DNA of 64,000 nt from Streptomyces chartreusis (GCF_008704715.1 NZ_CP023689.1:6076001-6140000); one strand, 5' to 3'. Positions 36,345 through 46,075 are shown, counted from the stretch's first letter. A program made the numbers and translations. Notes: generated by a model from the letters alone, not told the origin.

Positions 36345-36571
36345 CTCTGGCACGGACTCCTGTTTCGCGTCGTACGTTCCCGTACGCCCTCGTACGCCTA
36401 CTGCGCCCCCATTGAAGACTCTCGCACCGGGCGTTCCGTTCCCGGAAACCGGCGCGTGTCCTGGAAAGTGAGCGAAACCTCGCGCGGGGGCGCCCGGAAA
36501 ATGGCTGGCAGCCCCGTTCACGGGCGCACTAGGCTCCTGCGCTTCGGTGCCGGGCGCGGGCGAGGAGGGCT

Positions 36572-37378
36572 GTGGATGTGGGCTCCGGGCGGTTGTACCT
36601 GGCCGTCGCGGCGGGCGGCTTCAGAAGGTACGCGACCTATCGGGTGGCCACCGCGGCCGGCGTGTTCACCAACACCGTCTTCGGCGTGATCCTCGTCTAC
36701 ACCTATCTCGCGCTGTGGGACCAGAAGCCCCATCTCGGCGGGTACGACCAGGCGCAGGCCGTCACCTATGTGTGGTTGGGGCAGTGCCTGTACGCGACCC
36801 TCGCGATCCAGGGCGGCGGCGCCGAGAAGGACCTCATGGACCGGATCCGCACCGGTGAGATCGCCGTCGACCTGTACCGGCCGGCCGACCTGCAACTCTG
36901 GTGGCTGGCCGGGGACATGGGGCGGGCGCTGTTCCAGATGGTGGGGCGGGGAGTGGTCCCGTTCCTGTTCGGCGCGGTGTTCTTCCCGATGGCCTTGCCG
37001 ACGGACGTCACCCCGTGGGCGGCGTTCGCGGTCACCCTGCTGCTGGCGGCGGTCGTCAGCTTCGCGATCCGCTACCTGGCGGCCCTGAGCGTGTTCTGGC
37101 TCCTGGACGGCATGGGCGTCAACCAGGCCCTGATGATCACCGGGATCTTCTTCTCGGGCATGGTGCTGCCGCTGAACGCCTTCCCGGGCGTGTTCGGCGA
37201 GGTCGTGCGGGCGCTGCCCTGGGCGGCGCAGATCCAGATGCCCGCGGACGTGCTGATGGGGGAGAGGGCGCCGCTCGGGGCGTTCGCCTTCCAGGCGGTG
37301 TGGGCGGTGGTGCTGCTGGCCGCGGGGCGGATCGTGCAGTCGGCGGCGACGCGTCGGGTGGTGGTGCAGGGTGGGTGA
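36572..37378 (+). CDS. ABC-2-type exporter permease (first subunit)
   Basis: A 268-aa membrane protein with about six helices. GTG 36572 has GAGGAGGGC directly upstream. The sequence starts GRLYLAVAAGGFRRYATYRVATAAG and follows the ABC-2 permease pattern found next to DUF990 genes. The next permease overlaps its stop by 8 bp and the ATPase follows, so the three form one exporter operon. The substrate is unknown. Confidence 0.85.
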   Translation: MDVGSGRLYLAVAAGGFRRYATYRVATAAGVFTNTVFGVILVYTYLALWDQKPHLGGYDQAQAVTYVWLGQCLYATLAIQGGGAEKDLMDRIRTGEIAVDLYRPADLQLWWLAGDMGRALFQMVGRGVVPFLFGAVFFPMALPTDVTPWAAFAVTLLLAAVVSFAIRYLAALSVFWLLDGMGVNQALMITGIFFSGMVLPLNAFPGVFGEVVRALPWAAQIQMPADVLMGERAPLGAFAFQAVWAVVLLAAGRIVQSAATRRVVVQGG

Positions 37379-38192
37379 GCGCGGCGCCCTGCTCGAAGGG
37401 CTGCGGGCCTACCGGCTGATCGCCGCCATGTGGGTGCGGTCCAGCATGACCTACCGCACCTCCTTCGCCGTCACGGTGCTCGGCAACCTGATGGTGACCG
37501 GCCTGGACTTCGTGGCGATCCTGCTGATGTTCTCGCAGGTCGACACCCTGGGCGGCTGGTCGCTGCCGGAGATCGCCCTGCTGTACGGCCTGTCGGCGAC
37601 CGCGTTCGGGATCGCCGACCTGGTGCTGGGCTCGATGGACGTGCTGGGCGGCCGGATCCGCGACGGCTCCTTCGACACGCTCCTGGTGCGGCCCGCTCCG
37701 GTGCTCGCGCAGGTCGGCGCCGATCACTTCGCGCTGCGCCGCCTCGGCCGGATCACGCAGGGCGCGCTGGTCCTGGGCTGGGCGCTGGTGTCGGCCGGCA
37801 TCGAGTGGACGCCCGCGAAGGTGCTGCTGATGCCGGTGATGCTGATCAGCGGCGCGGCGATCTTCTCGGCGGTGTTCGTGGCGGGCGCGGCCTTCCAGAT
37901 ACTCGCGCAGGACGCCGCCGAGGTGCAGAACGCGTTCACCTACGGCGGGACCACGCTGCTTCAGTACCCGCCCACCGTGTTCGGCAAGGACCTGGTGCGC
38001 GGCGTGACCTTCATGCTGCCCCTCGCCTTCGTCAACTGGGTGCCCGCCGCCTACGTGCTGGGGCGGCCGTACCCGATCGACCTGCCCGGGTGGACGGCCT
38101 TCGCCTCGCCCCTGGTGGCGGCGGCGTGCTGTGCCCTGGCCGGTCTGGCGTGGCGGGCCGGGCTGCGGTCGTATCGGAGTACGGGGAGTTAG
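37371..38192 (+). CDS. ABC-2-type exporter permease (second subunit, DUF990-like)
   Basis: A 273-aa membrane protein starting at GTG inside the end of the previous gene. Hydrophobic helices and the strings LGGRIRDGSFDTLLVRPAPV and PPTVFGKDLVRGVTFMLPLAFVNW are typical of the DUF990 permease group. It heterodimerises with the preceding subunit by inference. Confidence 0.85.
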   Translation: MGERGALLEGLRAYRLIAAMWVRSSMTYRTSFAVTVLGNLMVTGLDFVAILLMFSQVDTLGGWSLPEIALLYGLSATAFGIADLVLGSMDVLGGRIRDGSFDTLLVRPAPVLAQVGADHFALRRLGRITQGALVLGWALVSAGIEWTPAKVLLMPVMLISGAAIFSAVFVAGAAFQILAQDAAEVQNAFTYGGTTLLQYPPTVFGKDLVRGVTFMLPLAFVNWVPAAYVLGRPYPIDLPGWTAFASPLVAAACCALAGLAWRAGLRSYRSTGS

Positions 38193-38201
38193 GGGCAGGC
38201 C

Positions 38202-39188
38202 ATGGCGGACGGGACGTTCATCGAACTCGACGGTGTCGAGAAGGTCTTCGACGTGCGCAAGAAGACCGGTTTCCTCAAGCGGGAGCGGCGGCAGGTGCGG
38301 GCCGTCGACTCGATCTCCTTCCGGGTGGCGCGCGGGGAGATGGTGGGCTACATCGGGCCGAACGGCGCCGGCAAGTCGACGACGATCAAGATGCTGACGG
38401 GGATCCTGACGCCGAGCGGCGGCCGTCTGCGGGTGGCGGGCATCGACCCCTCCCGCGAACGCACCAGGCTCGCCCACCGCATCGGGGTGGTGTTCGGGCA
38501 GCGCACCACGCTGTGGTGGGACCTGCCGCTGATCGACTCGTACAGGCTGATGCACCGCATGTACCGCATCCCGGACGCCCGTTACCGCGAGAACCTCAAC
38601 CGGCTCGTGGAACTCCTGGACCTGGCCGACCTGTTGGACGTTCCCGTACGGCAGCTTTCGCTCGGCCAGCGGATGCGTGGCGACATCGCGGCGGCGCTGC
38701 TGCACGACCCCGAGGTGCTGTACCTGGACGAGCCGACCATCGGACTCGACGTCATCTCCAAGGCCAGGGTCCGTGAGTTCCTGCGGGAGTTGAACACCGA
38801 GCGCGGCACGACGGTGCTGCTGACCACCCACGACCTCCAGGACATCGAGCAGCTGTGCTCACGGGTGATGGTCATCGACCACGGGCGGCTGATGTACGAC
38901 GGCCCGCTCGCCGGGCTGCACGAGGTCGGGGAGAGCGAGCGGACGCTGGTGGTCGACCTGGAGCGCGAGCTGCCGCCGATCGAGGCGCCGCCCGCGCGCG
39001 TGGTGAAGGTGGAGGGGCCGCGGCAGTGGCTGGCGTTCCCGGCGGCCGAGTCGGCGGCGGTGCTGGTGGCGCGGATCGCGGCGGAGTATCCGCTGGTGGA
39101 CCTGTCGGTGCGGGAGCCCGACATCGAGGCCGTGATCGCGAAGATGTACGCGGAGAAGCCGGGACGGACCGAGCGGGCGATCTCGTAG
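38202..39188 (+). CDS. ABC exporter ATPase, NatA/drug-exporter type
   Basis: A 328-aa ATPase. Walker A is GPNGAGKST (residues 52-60), the signature is LSLGQRMRGDIAAALL, and Walker B is LYLDEPTIGLD, with switch His in LLTTHDLQD. An N-terminal insertion (DVRKKTGFLKRERRQVRAV) is characteristic of the DUF990-linked ATPases. It lies 9 bp after the second permease. Confidence 0.92.
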   Translation: MADGTFIELDGVEKVFDVRKKTGFLKRERRQVRAVDSISFRVARGEMVGYIGPNGAGKSTTIKMLTGILTPSGGRLRVAGIDPSRERTRLAHRIGVVFGQRTTLWWDLPLIDSYRLMHRMYRIPDARYRENLNRLVELLDLADLLDVPVRQLSLGQRMRGDIAAALLHDPEVLYLDEPTIGLDVISKARVREFLRELNTERGTTVLLTTHDLQDIEQLCSRVMVIDHGRLMYDGPLAGLHEVGESERTLVVDLERELPPIEAPPARVVKVEGPRQWLAFPAAESAAVLVARIAAEYPLVDLSVREPDIEAVIAKMYAEKPGRTERAIS

Positions 39189-39221
39189 CCCCGGGGCGGG
39201 GTTGCTCGTAGGCTGCATTGC

Positions 39222-40040
39222 ATGAGCGAGGAAGCCCCGGAGCTGCGTGCCTCCGACGCCGATCGTGAACAGGTCGCCGAGATCCTGCGGGACGCCCTCG
39301 CGGAGGGGCGGCTCGACATGGAGGAGTTCGAGGAACGCCTCGACGCGACGTACAAGGCCCGCACCTACGGGGATCTGGCCCCGATCACCCGGGATCTGCC
39401 GGTCGGCGCGGTGGCCGTGCCGAAGGTCGACATGGTGAAGAAGCCCGGGGCCGCCGCCGGGAGTTGGAGCGAGCGGATCGTCGGCGGCGAGGGGTCGTCG
39501 ACGTGGGGTGTCGCCGTGCTGTCGGGGTTCCAGCGCAAGGGGCGCTGGACCGTGCCGAGGCGGTTCAACTGCTTCGCCTTCTGGGGCGGCGGGGAGATCG
39601 ACCTGCGCGAGGCCAACTTCGCGGACGGCGCGGTCGAGATCAACTGCGTCGCGATCATGGGCGGGGTCGAGGTCGTCGTGCCGCCCGGGGTCGAGGTCGA
39701 GGTGCGCGGGATCGGGATCATGGGCGGTTTCGACCACCGCGAGGACGGGGCGCCCGGGGATCCCGGCGCTCCGCGGGTGATCGTGACCGGGTTCGCCTTC
39801 TGGGGCGGCGTCGGGGTCGAGCGGAAGCTGACCCGGACGCAGAAGCAGGAACTGCGCGAGGAGCGGCGCCGGGAGCGGCTGGAGCGGCGCGAGGAGCGGC
39901 GGGAACTGCGGTCCTCGGCACGTGACGAGAGTTACGAGGGTCATCGCAGGATGCTCGAGGAGCACCGGGACCTGTGGCGCCACGGGCACGACGAGCGCGG
40001 CGCCCGCCGGGAGAAGGCCCGGGAGCGGGACGAGGACTGA
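39222..40040 (+). CDS. DUF1707 / LiaF-like cell-envelope protein
   Basis: A 272-aa protein. Residues about 8-60 are a DUF1707 (SHOCT-like) domain: LRASDADREQVAEILRDALAEGRLDMEEFEERLDATY. Residues about 110-200 resemble the LiaF C-terminal beta-rich domain (NCFAFWGGGEIDLREANF, CVAIMGGVEVVVPPGVEVEV). The last 75 residues are a strongly charged Arg/Glu coiled coil. No membrane helix is evident, unlike most relatives. ATG 39222 has no clear RBS. Confidence 0.8.
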   Translation: MSEEAPELRASDADREQVAEILRDALAEGRLDMEEFEERLDATYKARTYGDLAPITRDLPVGAVAVPKVDMVKKPGAAAGSWSERIVGGEGSSTWGVAVLSGFQRKGRWTVPRRFNCFAFWGGGEIDLREANFADGAVEINCVAIMGGVEVVVPPGVEVEVRGIGIMGGFDHREDGAPGDPGAPRVIVTGFAFWGGVGVERKLTRTQKQELREERRRERLERREERRELRSSARDESYEGHRRMLEEHRDLWRHGHDERGARREKARERDED

Positions 40041-40080
40041 CCGCGCCCGCCCCTGCCCCCGCCCGTCGAGCCGGTCGCTT

Positions 40081-41418
40081 TTACAGCTCGGCCGGAGCCG
40101 CGCCCTTCAGGTCCTGGAGGTCGAAGGACTCCGCCATGCGCTCGTAGCCCTTGTCGCTGGGGTGGAGGTGGTCGCCGGAGTCGTAGTCGGGGCGGAACTT
40201 GCGCGGGTTGTACGGGTCGCGCACGGCCTCGTCGAAGTCGGCGACCGCGTCGAAGACCCGGCCCGCGCGGATCTCGGCGTTGATCTGCTGACGCACGTTC
40301 TCGCGGGCGTCGCTGTAGCCCCGGTGGCCCTGGAAGGGCATCAGGGTGGCGCCGACGACCTTGAGGCCGCGGGCGTGGGCCTGGCGGACCAGGGTGCGCA
40401 GTCCCTCGAGGATGCGCTGGGGGTCGGCGAGGCCCGGGTTGCGCAGGATGTCGTTGACGCCGAGGTCGATGACGACGACCTTGACGCTCGTGCGGGACAG
40501 CGCGTCGCGGTGGAAGCGGCCGACGCCCGCCTGGTTGTCCGCGGGGCGCCCGGCGCCGCTGGCGAGGATCTGGTTGCCGCTGATGCCCTGGTTCACGACG
40601 CTGTAGCGCGGCACGTCCTGGCCGGCGGCGACGGCCGCCCGCAGCCGGCGCGAGAGGACGTCCGTCCAGCGGCGGTTGGCGTTCTGGGTGGACGAGATGC
40701 CGTCGGTGAGCGAGTCCCCGAAGACCACGACGGTGCCCTCGGAGTCGTGGCTGAGGACGTCCAGCGCGGTCACGTACCGCCAGGCGTCGACCTGGCCGGT
40801 GTACGCCGTGCCGGTCGCGTCCTCGGTGAGGTCGCCCTCGGCGACATAGCTGGTCTGGCGTGCGTGCGGGTGGTAGGTCACCGGGCCCGACGGGGTGGGG
40901 GAGTAGGTGGTCACCAGGACGTCGGCGTCCGCCGGGATCGTCATGCGCACGGCGTCGCTGAGCACCTGCTGGCCCGGCGGGATGACGACCGTGGGGCTGC
41001 CGCCGAAGGTCAGCCGGCGCATGGTGTCCGCCACCGCGGCGGCCGTCGCGGAGCCGGCCGCGAGCGCGACCGACGCGTGCGTGATCGTCAGCCGGGACTG
41101 GCCGTAGAGATTGGACAGCGTGATCCGGGCACTCGTACCGCCGACGCTGGTGTGCACGACGTTGCGCACCGAGTCGCCGGCGAGGCCCTCCAGCTCGGTG
41201 CCGGGTTCGGCGCCGACCGGGGAGGCGGACCAGGCGCCCACCCAGAGGCCGGTGGAGGCCGGGGCGACGGGGCCCCGTCCGGAGCCGGTCTTCGTGGGGG
41301 TGCTCTTGCCGGTCGCGCTGCCGTTGTCGGAGGCGGCTCCGATGTATATCGCGGCGGAAAGCGTGACGATCAGGGCGATGATCGCGCTGAGCAGGGCATA
41401 ACCGTTTCGCCTGGTCAT
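40081..41418 (-). CDS. Secreted SGNH/GDSL-type esterase
   Basis: A 445-aa protein with an N-terminal signal anchor (YALLSAIIALIVTLSAAIYIG). SGNH blocks: block I VVVFGDSLTDG with the catalytic Ser, Gly in SGNQILASGAG, Asn in DLGVNDIL, and Asp-His in GDHLHPSDKG. The N-terminal 170 residues before block I form an extra beta-rich domain (WVGAWSASPVG onward), as in the Streptomyces arabinogalactan/GDSL lipases. It probably acts on acyl or acetyl esters outside the cell. Confidence 0.88.
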   Translation of the reverse strand: MTRRNGYALLSAIIALIVTLSAAIYIGAASDNGSATGKSTPTKTGSGRGPVAPASTGLWVGAWSASPVGAEPGTELEGLAGDSVRNVVHTSVGGTSARITLSNLYGQSRLTITHASVALAAGSATAAAVADTMRRLTFGGSPTVVIPPGQQVLSDAVRMTIPADADVLVTTYSPTPSGPVTYHPHARQTSYVAEGDLTEDATGTAYTGQVDAWRYVTALDVLSHDSEGTVVVFGDSLTDGISSTQNANRRWTDVLSRRLRAAVAAGQDVPRYSVVNQGISGNQILASGAGRPADNQAGVGRFHRDALSRTSVKVVVIDLGVNDILRNPGLADPQRILEGLRTLVRQAHARGLKVVGATLMPFQGHRGYSDARENVRQQINAEIRAGRVFDAVADFDEAVRDPYNPRKFRPDYDSGDHLHPSDKGYERMAESFDLQDLKGAAPAEL

Positions 41419-41650
41419 GCGGTGCGTGTCTCCTCGGGCGGATGGGAGCCCGGGGCTCCGATGTGATCACCTCATGATGCGTCATGAGGCAGAGGGGAGT
41501 TGCACAGACCCCCCATTGGGCCGCCGGAGTTCATCCGGACTTCGCCATCGACCTCCCCCCACGGGACAGACGCCGGGAACTCTTGATTCGTTCCAGGAGT
41601 AGGTCAGGAAGGGACAATATGTGCGGGGGATCCTGGACGGGTGGAGCGGA

Positions 41651-43018
41651 ATGGAACGTACGAATCAGGATGAAACGGGAACGCCTGTCGTAGAGCAGCA
41701 TGCCCGGCCGGAGGGCGCCGGTAACCGGCGCGTGCCCGCATCGGCCGTACGTGCGATGACGACGTTCACCGCCGCCGACCAGGAGAAGCAGCGCGGCGTA
41801 CGGCGGATGAAGATCACCGCGACCGGGCTGCTGCTCTTCGTCGCGCTGGTGTACGTCCTCGCCAAGGTCGCCTCGAACCAGGGCGCCGGCGCCTGGGCCG
41901 ACTATGTCGCCGCGGCGGCGGAGGCCGGCATGGTCGGCGCGCTCGCCGACTGGTTCGCCGTCACGGCCCTGTTCCGCCACCCCCTCGGACTGCCCATCCC
42001 GCACACCGCGATCATCCCGACCAAGAAGGACCAGCTCGGCGTCTCCCTGGGCGAGTTCGTCGGCGAGAACTTCCTCTCGCAGGACGTCGTACGGCAGCGC
42101 CTGCGCGCCGTCGGCATCGGCAGCCGCCTCGGCGCCTGGCTCGCCGAACCCGAGCACGCGGACCGGGTGACGGCGGAGCTGTCCGCGGCACTCAGGGGCG
42201 CCCTGACGGTCATGCGCGACTCGGACGTCCAGGCGGTCGTGGGCGAGGCGATCACCCGGCGTGCCGACGCCCAGGAGATCGCGCCCGGCATAGGGAAGAT
42301 GCTGGAGAAGGTCGTCGCCGACGGCGGCCACAAGCGGGTCGTCGACCTCGTCGTGGCCCGCGCCCAGAACTGGCTGATACTGCACGACGACGAGATCATG
42401 GACGCCGTCCAGGGCGGCGCCCCCGGCTGGACCCCGAGATTCGTGGACCGCAGGGTCGGCGAGCGGGTCTACAAGGAGCTGCTGCGCTTCGTCACCGAGA
42501 TGCGCGACATGCCCAGCCACCCCGCCCGCGGCGCCCTCGACAAGTTCCTCACCGACTTCGCCTCCGACCTCCAGTCCGACACGGAGACCCGCGCGCGGGT
42601 CGAGCGGCTCAAGGGCGAGGTGCTGGGCCGCGGCGAGGTGCAGGACCTGATCGCCTCCGCGTGGACCGCCGTACGCCGGATGATCGTCTCCGCGGCCGAG
42701 GACGAGCGCAGCGAACTGCGGCTGCGGGTGCGTGCCTCGCTGCTGTCGCTGGGTGCGCGGATGGCGGTCGAGCCGCGGCTCCAGGCCAAGGTCGACGGCT
42801 GGGTGGAGGGCGCGGCGGTGTACGTCGTCTCCACCTACCGCAAGGAGATCACCTCCCTGATCACGGACACCGTGGCGAGCTGGGACGCCGAGCACACCAC
42901 CCGGAAGATCGAGGCGCACATCGGCCGCGACCTCCAGTTCATCCGGATCAACGGCACCGTGGTGGGCTCGCTCGCCGGGCTGGTGATCTACACCGTGTCG
43001 CGGGCGCTGGGAGCGTAG
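41651..43018 (+). CDS. DUF445 membrane protein
   Basis: A 455-aa protein with the DUF445 (YheB/YjiN-like) pattern: one N-terminal helix (MKITATGLLLFVALVYVLAKV), AEAGMVGALADWFAVTALFRHPLGLPIPHTAIIPTKK, and a C-terminal helix after ISSL-type TSLITDTVASWDAEHTTRKIEAHIGRDLQFIRINGT. The middle is a long helical domain. Function is unknown; relatives are membrane-organising proteins. ATG 41651 has GGAGC upstream. Confidence 0.88.
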   Translation: MERTNQDETGTPVVEQHARPEGAGNRRVPASAVRAMTTFTAADQEKQRGVRRMKITATGLLLFVALVYVLAKVASNQGAGAWADYVAAAAEAGMVGALADWFAVTALFRHPLGLPIPHTAIIPTKKDQLGVSLGEFVGENFLSQDVVRQRLRAVGIGSRLGAWLAEPEHADRVTAELSAALRGALTVMRDSDVQAVVGEAITRRADAQEIAPGIGKMLEKVVADGGHKRVVDLVVARAQNWLILHDDEIMDAVQGGAPGWTPRFVDRRVGERVYKELLRFVTEMRDMPSHPARGALDKFLTDFASDLQSDTETRARVERLKGEVLGRGEVQDLIASAWTAVRRMIVSAAEDERSELRLRVRASLLSLGARMAVEPRLQAKVDGWVEGAAVYVVSTYRKEITSLITDTVASWDAEHTTRKIEAHIGRDLQFIRINGTVVGSLAGLVIYTVSRALGA

Positions 43019-43137
43019 GGCGGGGGGCTCGGCGGGGTCGTCGGGCGTGGAGAACGGGTGCTCAGGGCGGTCGGCGGGCGTAGGGCCGGGGAGTTCGGGG
43101 CACTCGGCGGGGGTTCCGCTCGACGAGGAGGGGGCCC

Positions 43138-44637
43138 ATGACCACCGCGCAGGCCGAGACCGGCCGTACCGTCACCACCGACATCCCCGCCCGTCTCGAC
43201 CGGCTGCCCTGGTCGCGCTGGCACTGGACGATCGTGATCGGCCTCGGCACCGTGTGGATCCTCGACGGCCTGGAGGTCACGGTCGTCGGCAGCATCGCTC
43301 CCCGGCTGTCCGAGCCCGGCAGCGGTCTGCCGATCACCTCCGGCCAGGTCACCGGCCTGGCAGCCGCGCTCTACGTGGCCGGTGCCTGCCTCGGCGCGCT
43401 GTTCTGGGGCCGGCTCACCGACCGGTGGGGCCGCAAGAAGCTCTTCATGATCACGCTCGCGGTCTATCTCGCGGCGACGGCCCTCACCGCGGTCTCGTTC
43501 GACACCTGGTGGTTCTTCCTGTTCCGCTTCCTCACCGGCTTCGGCATCGGAGGCGAGTACGCGGCGATCAACTCCGCGATCGACGAGCTGATCCCGGCGC
43601 AGTACCGCGGCCGCGTCGACCTGATGATCAACGGCAGCTTCTGGCTGGGCGCGGTCGGCGGCTCGCTGCTGGCGATCGTCGCGCTGGACACGGCGATCCT
43701 GCCCGCGGACATCGGCTGGCGGCTGACGTTCGCGCTCGGTGCCGTTCTCGCGCTGGTGATCCTGCTGGTCCGGCGGCATGTCCCGGAGAGTCCGCGCTGG
43801 CTGCTGATCCACGGCCGCGACGACGAGGCGGAACGGATCGTCACGGCCATCGAGACCAAGGTCGAGGCCGAACGGGGCGAGCCCCTGCCGCGCCCCGAGG
43901 GTGAACTCACCATCCGGCAGCGCCGGAGCGTGTCCTTCCTGGAGATCGGCCGGACCGTCTTCTCGAAGTACCGCAGGCGGGCGATCCTCGGCTTCTCCCT
44001 CTTCATCGGCCAGGCGTTCCTCTACAACGCCATCACCTTCGGCTTCGGCGCGATCCTCGCCACGTTCTTCGACGTGCCGACCGGCGACACGGGCTACTAC
44101 TTCGCGGTCATCGCGGTCGGCAACTTCATGGGTCCGCTGCTGCTCGGCAGGCTCTTCGACACGGTCGGCCGACGCGTCATGATCTCGTCGACGTACCTGC
44201 TCTCGGGCCTGCTGCTGTTCGGCACCGCCTGGCTGTTCGACCAGGGTGTGCTCAACGCGACCACGATGACGGCCTGTTGGTGCGCGGTCCTGTTCTTCGC
44301 CTCGGCGGGCGCTTCGAGCGCCTACCTCACGGTCTCCGAGATCTTCCCGATGGAGACCCGCGCGATGTCCATCGCCTTCTTCTACGCCCTCGGCACCGCG
44401 GCCGGCGGCATCAGCGGACCGCTGCTGTTCGCCGACCTCACCGGGACGGGCAAGGTCGGCGACACGGTCCTCGCCTTCCAGATCGGCGCGGCGCTGATGT
44501 GCCTGGCGGGCCTGGTCGCGGCCTTCTTCGCGGTCCGCGCGGAACGCCGGTCCCTGGAGGACATCGCCCGTCCGCTCACGGCGGTGACGGAGCCGTCGAC
44601 TGCGGGGGTGCGGGCGGCGAAGGCCTCGGGGACGTAG
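43138..44637 (+). CDS. MFS transporter, metabolite:proton symporter type
   Basis: A 499-aa 12-helix transporter. GAGGAGGGGG precedes ATG 43138. MFS signatures: GRLTDRWGRKKLF between helices 2 and 3, RFLTGFGIGGEYAAINSAIDELIP, and GRLFDTVGRRVM in the second half. The fold with the long central loop resembles the NiaP/sugar-porter-like group, but the substrate is not predictable. No regulator or catabolic genes are adjacent. Confidence 0.9.
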   Translation: MTTAQAETGRTVTTDIPARLDRLPWSRWHWTIVIGLGTVWILDGLEVTVVGSIAPRLSEPGSGLPITSGQVTGLAAALYVAGACLGALFWGRLTDRWGRKKLFMITLAVYLAATALTAVSFDTWWFFLFRFLTGFGIGGEYAAINSAIDELIPAQYRGRVDLMINGSFWLGAVGGSLLAIVALDTAILPADIGWRLTFALGAVLALVILLVRRHVPESPRWLLIHGRDDEAERIVTAIETKVEAERGEPLPRPEGELTIRQRRSVSFLEIGRTVFSKYRRRAILGFSLFIGQAFLYNAITFGFGAILATFFDVPTGDTGYYFAVIAVGNFMGPLLLGRLFDTVGRRVMISSTYLLSGLLLFGTAWLFDQGVLNATTMTACWCAVLFFASAGASSAYLTVSEIFPMETRAMSIAFFYALGTAAGGISGPLLFADLTGTGKVGDTVLAFQIGAALMCLAGLVAAFFAVRAERRSLEDIARPLTAVTEPSTAGVRAAKASGT

Positions 44638-44652
44638 CGGACCCTGGGCTGG

Positions 44653-44745
44653 TCATCGGGCGCGGCGGCGCAGCAGGAGGAGGCCGCCGACGAGGCCGCC
44701 GCCGGCGGAGGGCGGGGACGAGGCCGAGGGCGATGCGGTGGGCAC
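44653..44745 (-). pseudogene. Orphan C-terminal fragment of a membrane-anchored surface protein
   Basis: On the minus strand the frame encodes VPTASPSASSPPSAGGG, then LVGGLLLLRRRAR and a TGA. This is the usual ending of secreted Streptomyces proteins (Ser/Pro spacer, short hydrophobic helix, Arg tail). No plausible N-terminal part or start lies upstream before the VOC gene, so it looks like a remnant. It may also be coincidence in GC-rich DNA. Confidence 0.3.
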
Positions 44746-44810
44746 GGTCCGGGGGCCAGACTGCGGGGGACAACGAAAACTCCGGACAACCGTTCCAGGG
44801 AGCCGCACCG

Positions 44811-45170
44811 ATGACCGTCCGCAGGATCGTCCCCAACGTCCACGCCGGGTCCGAGGAAGCGATCGCGACGAGCCGTGACTTCTACGGCCTGCTCGGCTTC
44901 GAGGAGGTGATGGACATGGGCTGGGTGACGACCATGGCGTCCCCCGCCAACCCCACCGCCCAGATCAGCTTCTTCACCGAGGACCGCACCGGCCCCGTCG
45001 TCCCCGACCTGAGCGTGGAGGTCGAGGACGTCGACGCCGTGTACGCGCAGGTACTGGCGTCGGGCGCGGAGATCGTACGGGAACTCAAGGACGAGGAGTG
45101 GGGCGTACGCCGCTTCTTCGTACGGGACCCGGGCGGCCGCGTGGTGAATGTCCTGACCCACCGGTCGTAG
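44811..45170 (+). CDS. VOC-family (glyoxalase/bleomycin-resistance fold) protein
   Basis: A 119-aa single VOC module: IVPNVHAGSEEAIATSRDFYGLLGFEEVMDMGW, then VEVEDVDAVYAQVLASGAEIVRELKDEEWGVRRFFVRDPGGRVVNVLTH. The pattern is close to stand-alone glyoxalase-like proteins of unknown substrate. GGGAG lies 10 bp before ATG 44811. Confidence 0.88.
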   Translation: MTVRRIVPNVHAGSEEAIATSRDFYGLLGFEEVMDMGWVTTMASPANPTAQISFFTEDRTGPVVPDLSVEVEDVDAVYAQVLASGAEIVRELKDEEWGVRRFFVRDPGGRVVNVLTHRS

Positions 45171-45213
45171 GGGGACGTACGGCCGTGACGCGCGGGACCC
45201 CCACCACCTCGCG

Positions 45214-45516
45214 TCAGCCGCGGCGGTCCGCCACCGCCCAGGACGCCAGGGCCACCGCGCCCGCCACCCCGAACACGGCGGGCCAGGCACCGACCTTCTT
45301 GGCCAGTGGATGCGAACCGGCGAAGGCGGCGACGTAGGCGGTGCTCAGGGCGCCCGCGGCCCTGCCGCCCGCCCGCCGCCGCCACTGCTGTGCGGCGGTG
45401 GCGCCCGCCACGGCCAGTACGGCACCGCCGAGCTGCCGGTTCCCGGTCCAGCGGGCCACGCCGTACCCGCCGACGAGCCCGCCCGCCGCGACCACCGCGC
45501 TGGGAACCTTCGCCAT
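45214..45516 (-). CDS. Small membrane protein (100 aa)
   Basis: ATG 45516 has GGAGG at a good distance. The product has three short hydrophobic segments (SAVVAAGGLVGGYGVA; GGAVLAVAGATAA; GAWPAVFGVAGAVALASWAVA) and an Arg-rich loop. I do not recognise a named family. Confidence 0.7.
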   Translation of the reverse strand: MAKVPSAVVAAGGLVGGYGVARWTGNRQLGGAVLAVAGATAAQQWRRRAGGRAAGALSTAYVAAFAGSHPLAKKVGAWPAVFGVAGAVALASWAVADRRG

Positions 45517-45577
45517 GTTGCCTCCAACCACTGCTGCCGGGCCGGCGACCACTTCGGCCGTCCCTTCAGGACCGAGG

Positions 45578-46075
45578 CTAACCGGCCCGGTCCCCGCGGG
45601 ACTCCGCCCGGGCCCGCAGCTCGGTCGCGTAGCCCGCGCCGATGGCGCACCCGGCGGCGGTCAGTGCGAGCACCAGCACGCCCGGGTTCACATACCCGGG
45701 CACGTCACCCGTGTCGTAACTCCCGCCGTCACTCGTCTCGCAGACGAACCCGAGCGGGATGTACGTCACTTTGTGGTCGGTGATCTCGATGCCCCGCTCG
45801 TGCCGCTCCCACCAGCCCGCCGTACGGCAGGACTGCGGCGGTGCCGAGTCGGTGCCGCCGTCCTCCGCCACCATCACCGCGCCGCACACCGCGAGCAGCC
45901 CCCACGCGTACAGGGCGAACGCCCCGGCGCCCGCGAGGGCCGCGATGCCGCGCAGCGTGCCCGGGACTCCGGTGCGACGCTCGCGCCGGTCGGCCAGGGT
46001 GCGGATGCCGTGTCCGGCCAGACCGATCGCGGTGATCACCGCGATCAGGACGAACAGCAGGATCAGCAGAAACAC
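45578..46075 (-). CDS. Membrane protein with three helices (165 aa)
   Basis: GTG 46075 is preceded by GGAGG. Three hydrophobic helices are seen: residues 1-21 (FLLILLFVLIAVITAIGLAG), about 46-72, and near 138-158. Between the last two lies an extracytoplasmic loop with two Cys (PPQSCRTAGWW and FVCETSDGG), probably disulfide-linked. It is likely a small actinobacterial membrane protein of unknown role. Confidence 0.75.
   Translation of the reverse strand: MFLLILLFVLIAVITAIGLAGHGIRTLADRRERRTGVPGTLRGIAALAGAGAFALYAWGLLAVCGAVMVAEDGGTDSAPPQSCRTAGWWERHERGIEITDHKVTYIPLGFVCETSDGGSYDTGDVPGYVNPGVLVLALTAAGCAIGAGYATELRARAESRGDRAG

Noticed and set aside
33798-36689. Open frame of 963 codons on the plus strand opposite the penicillin-binding protein
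   Set aside because: Antisense shadow with Val/Arg/Gly-rich, repeat-like composition and no recognisable motif.
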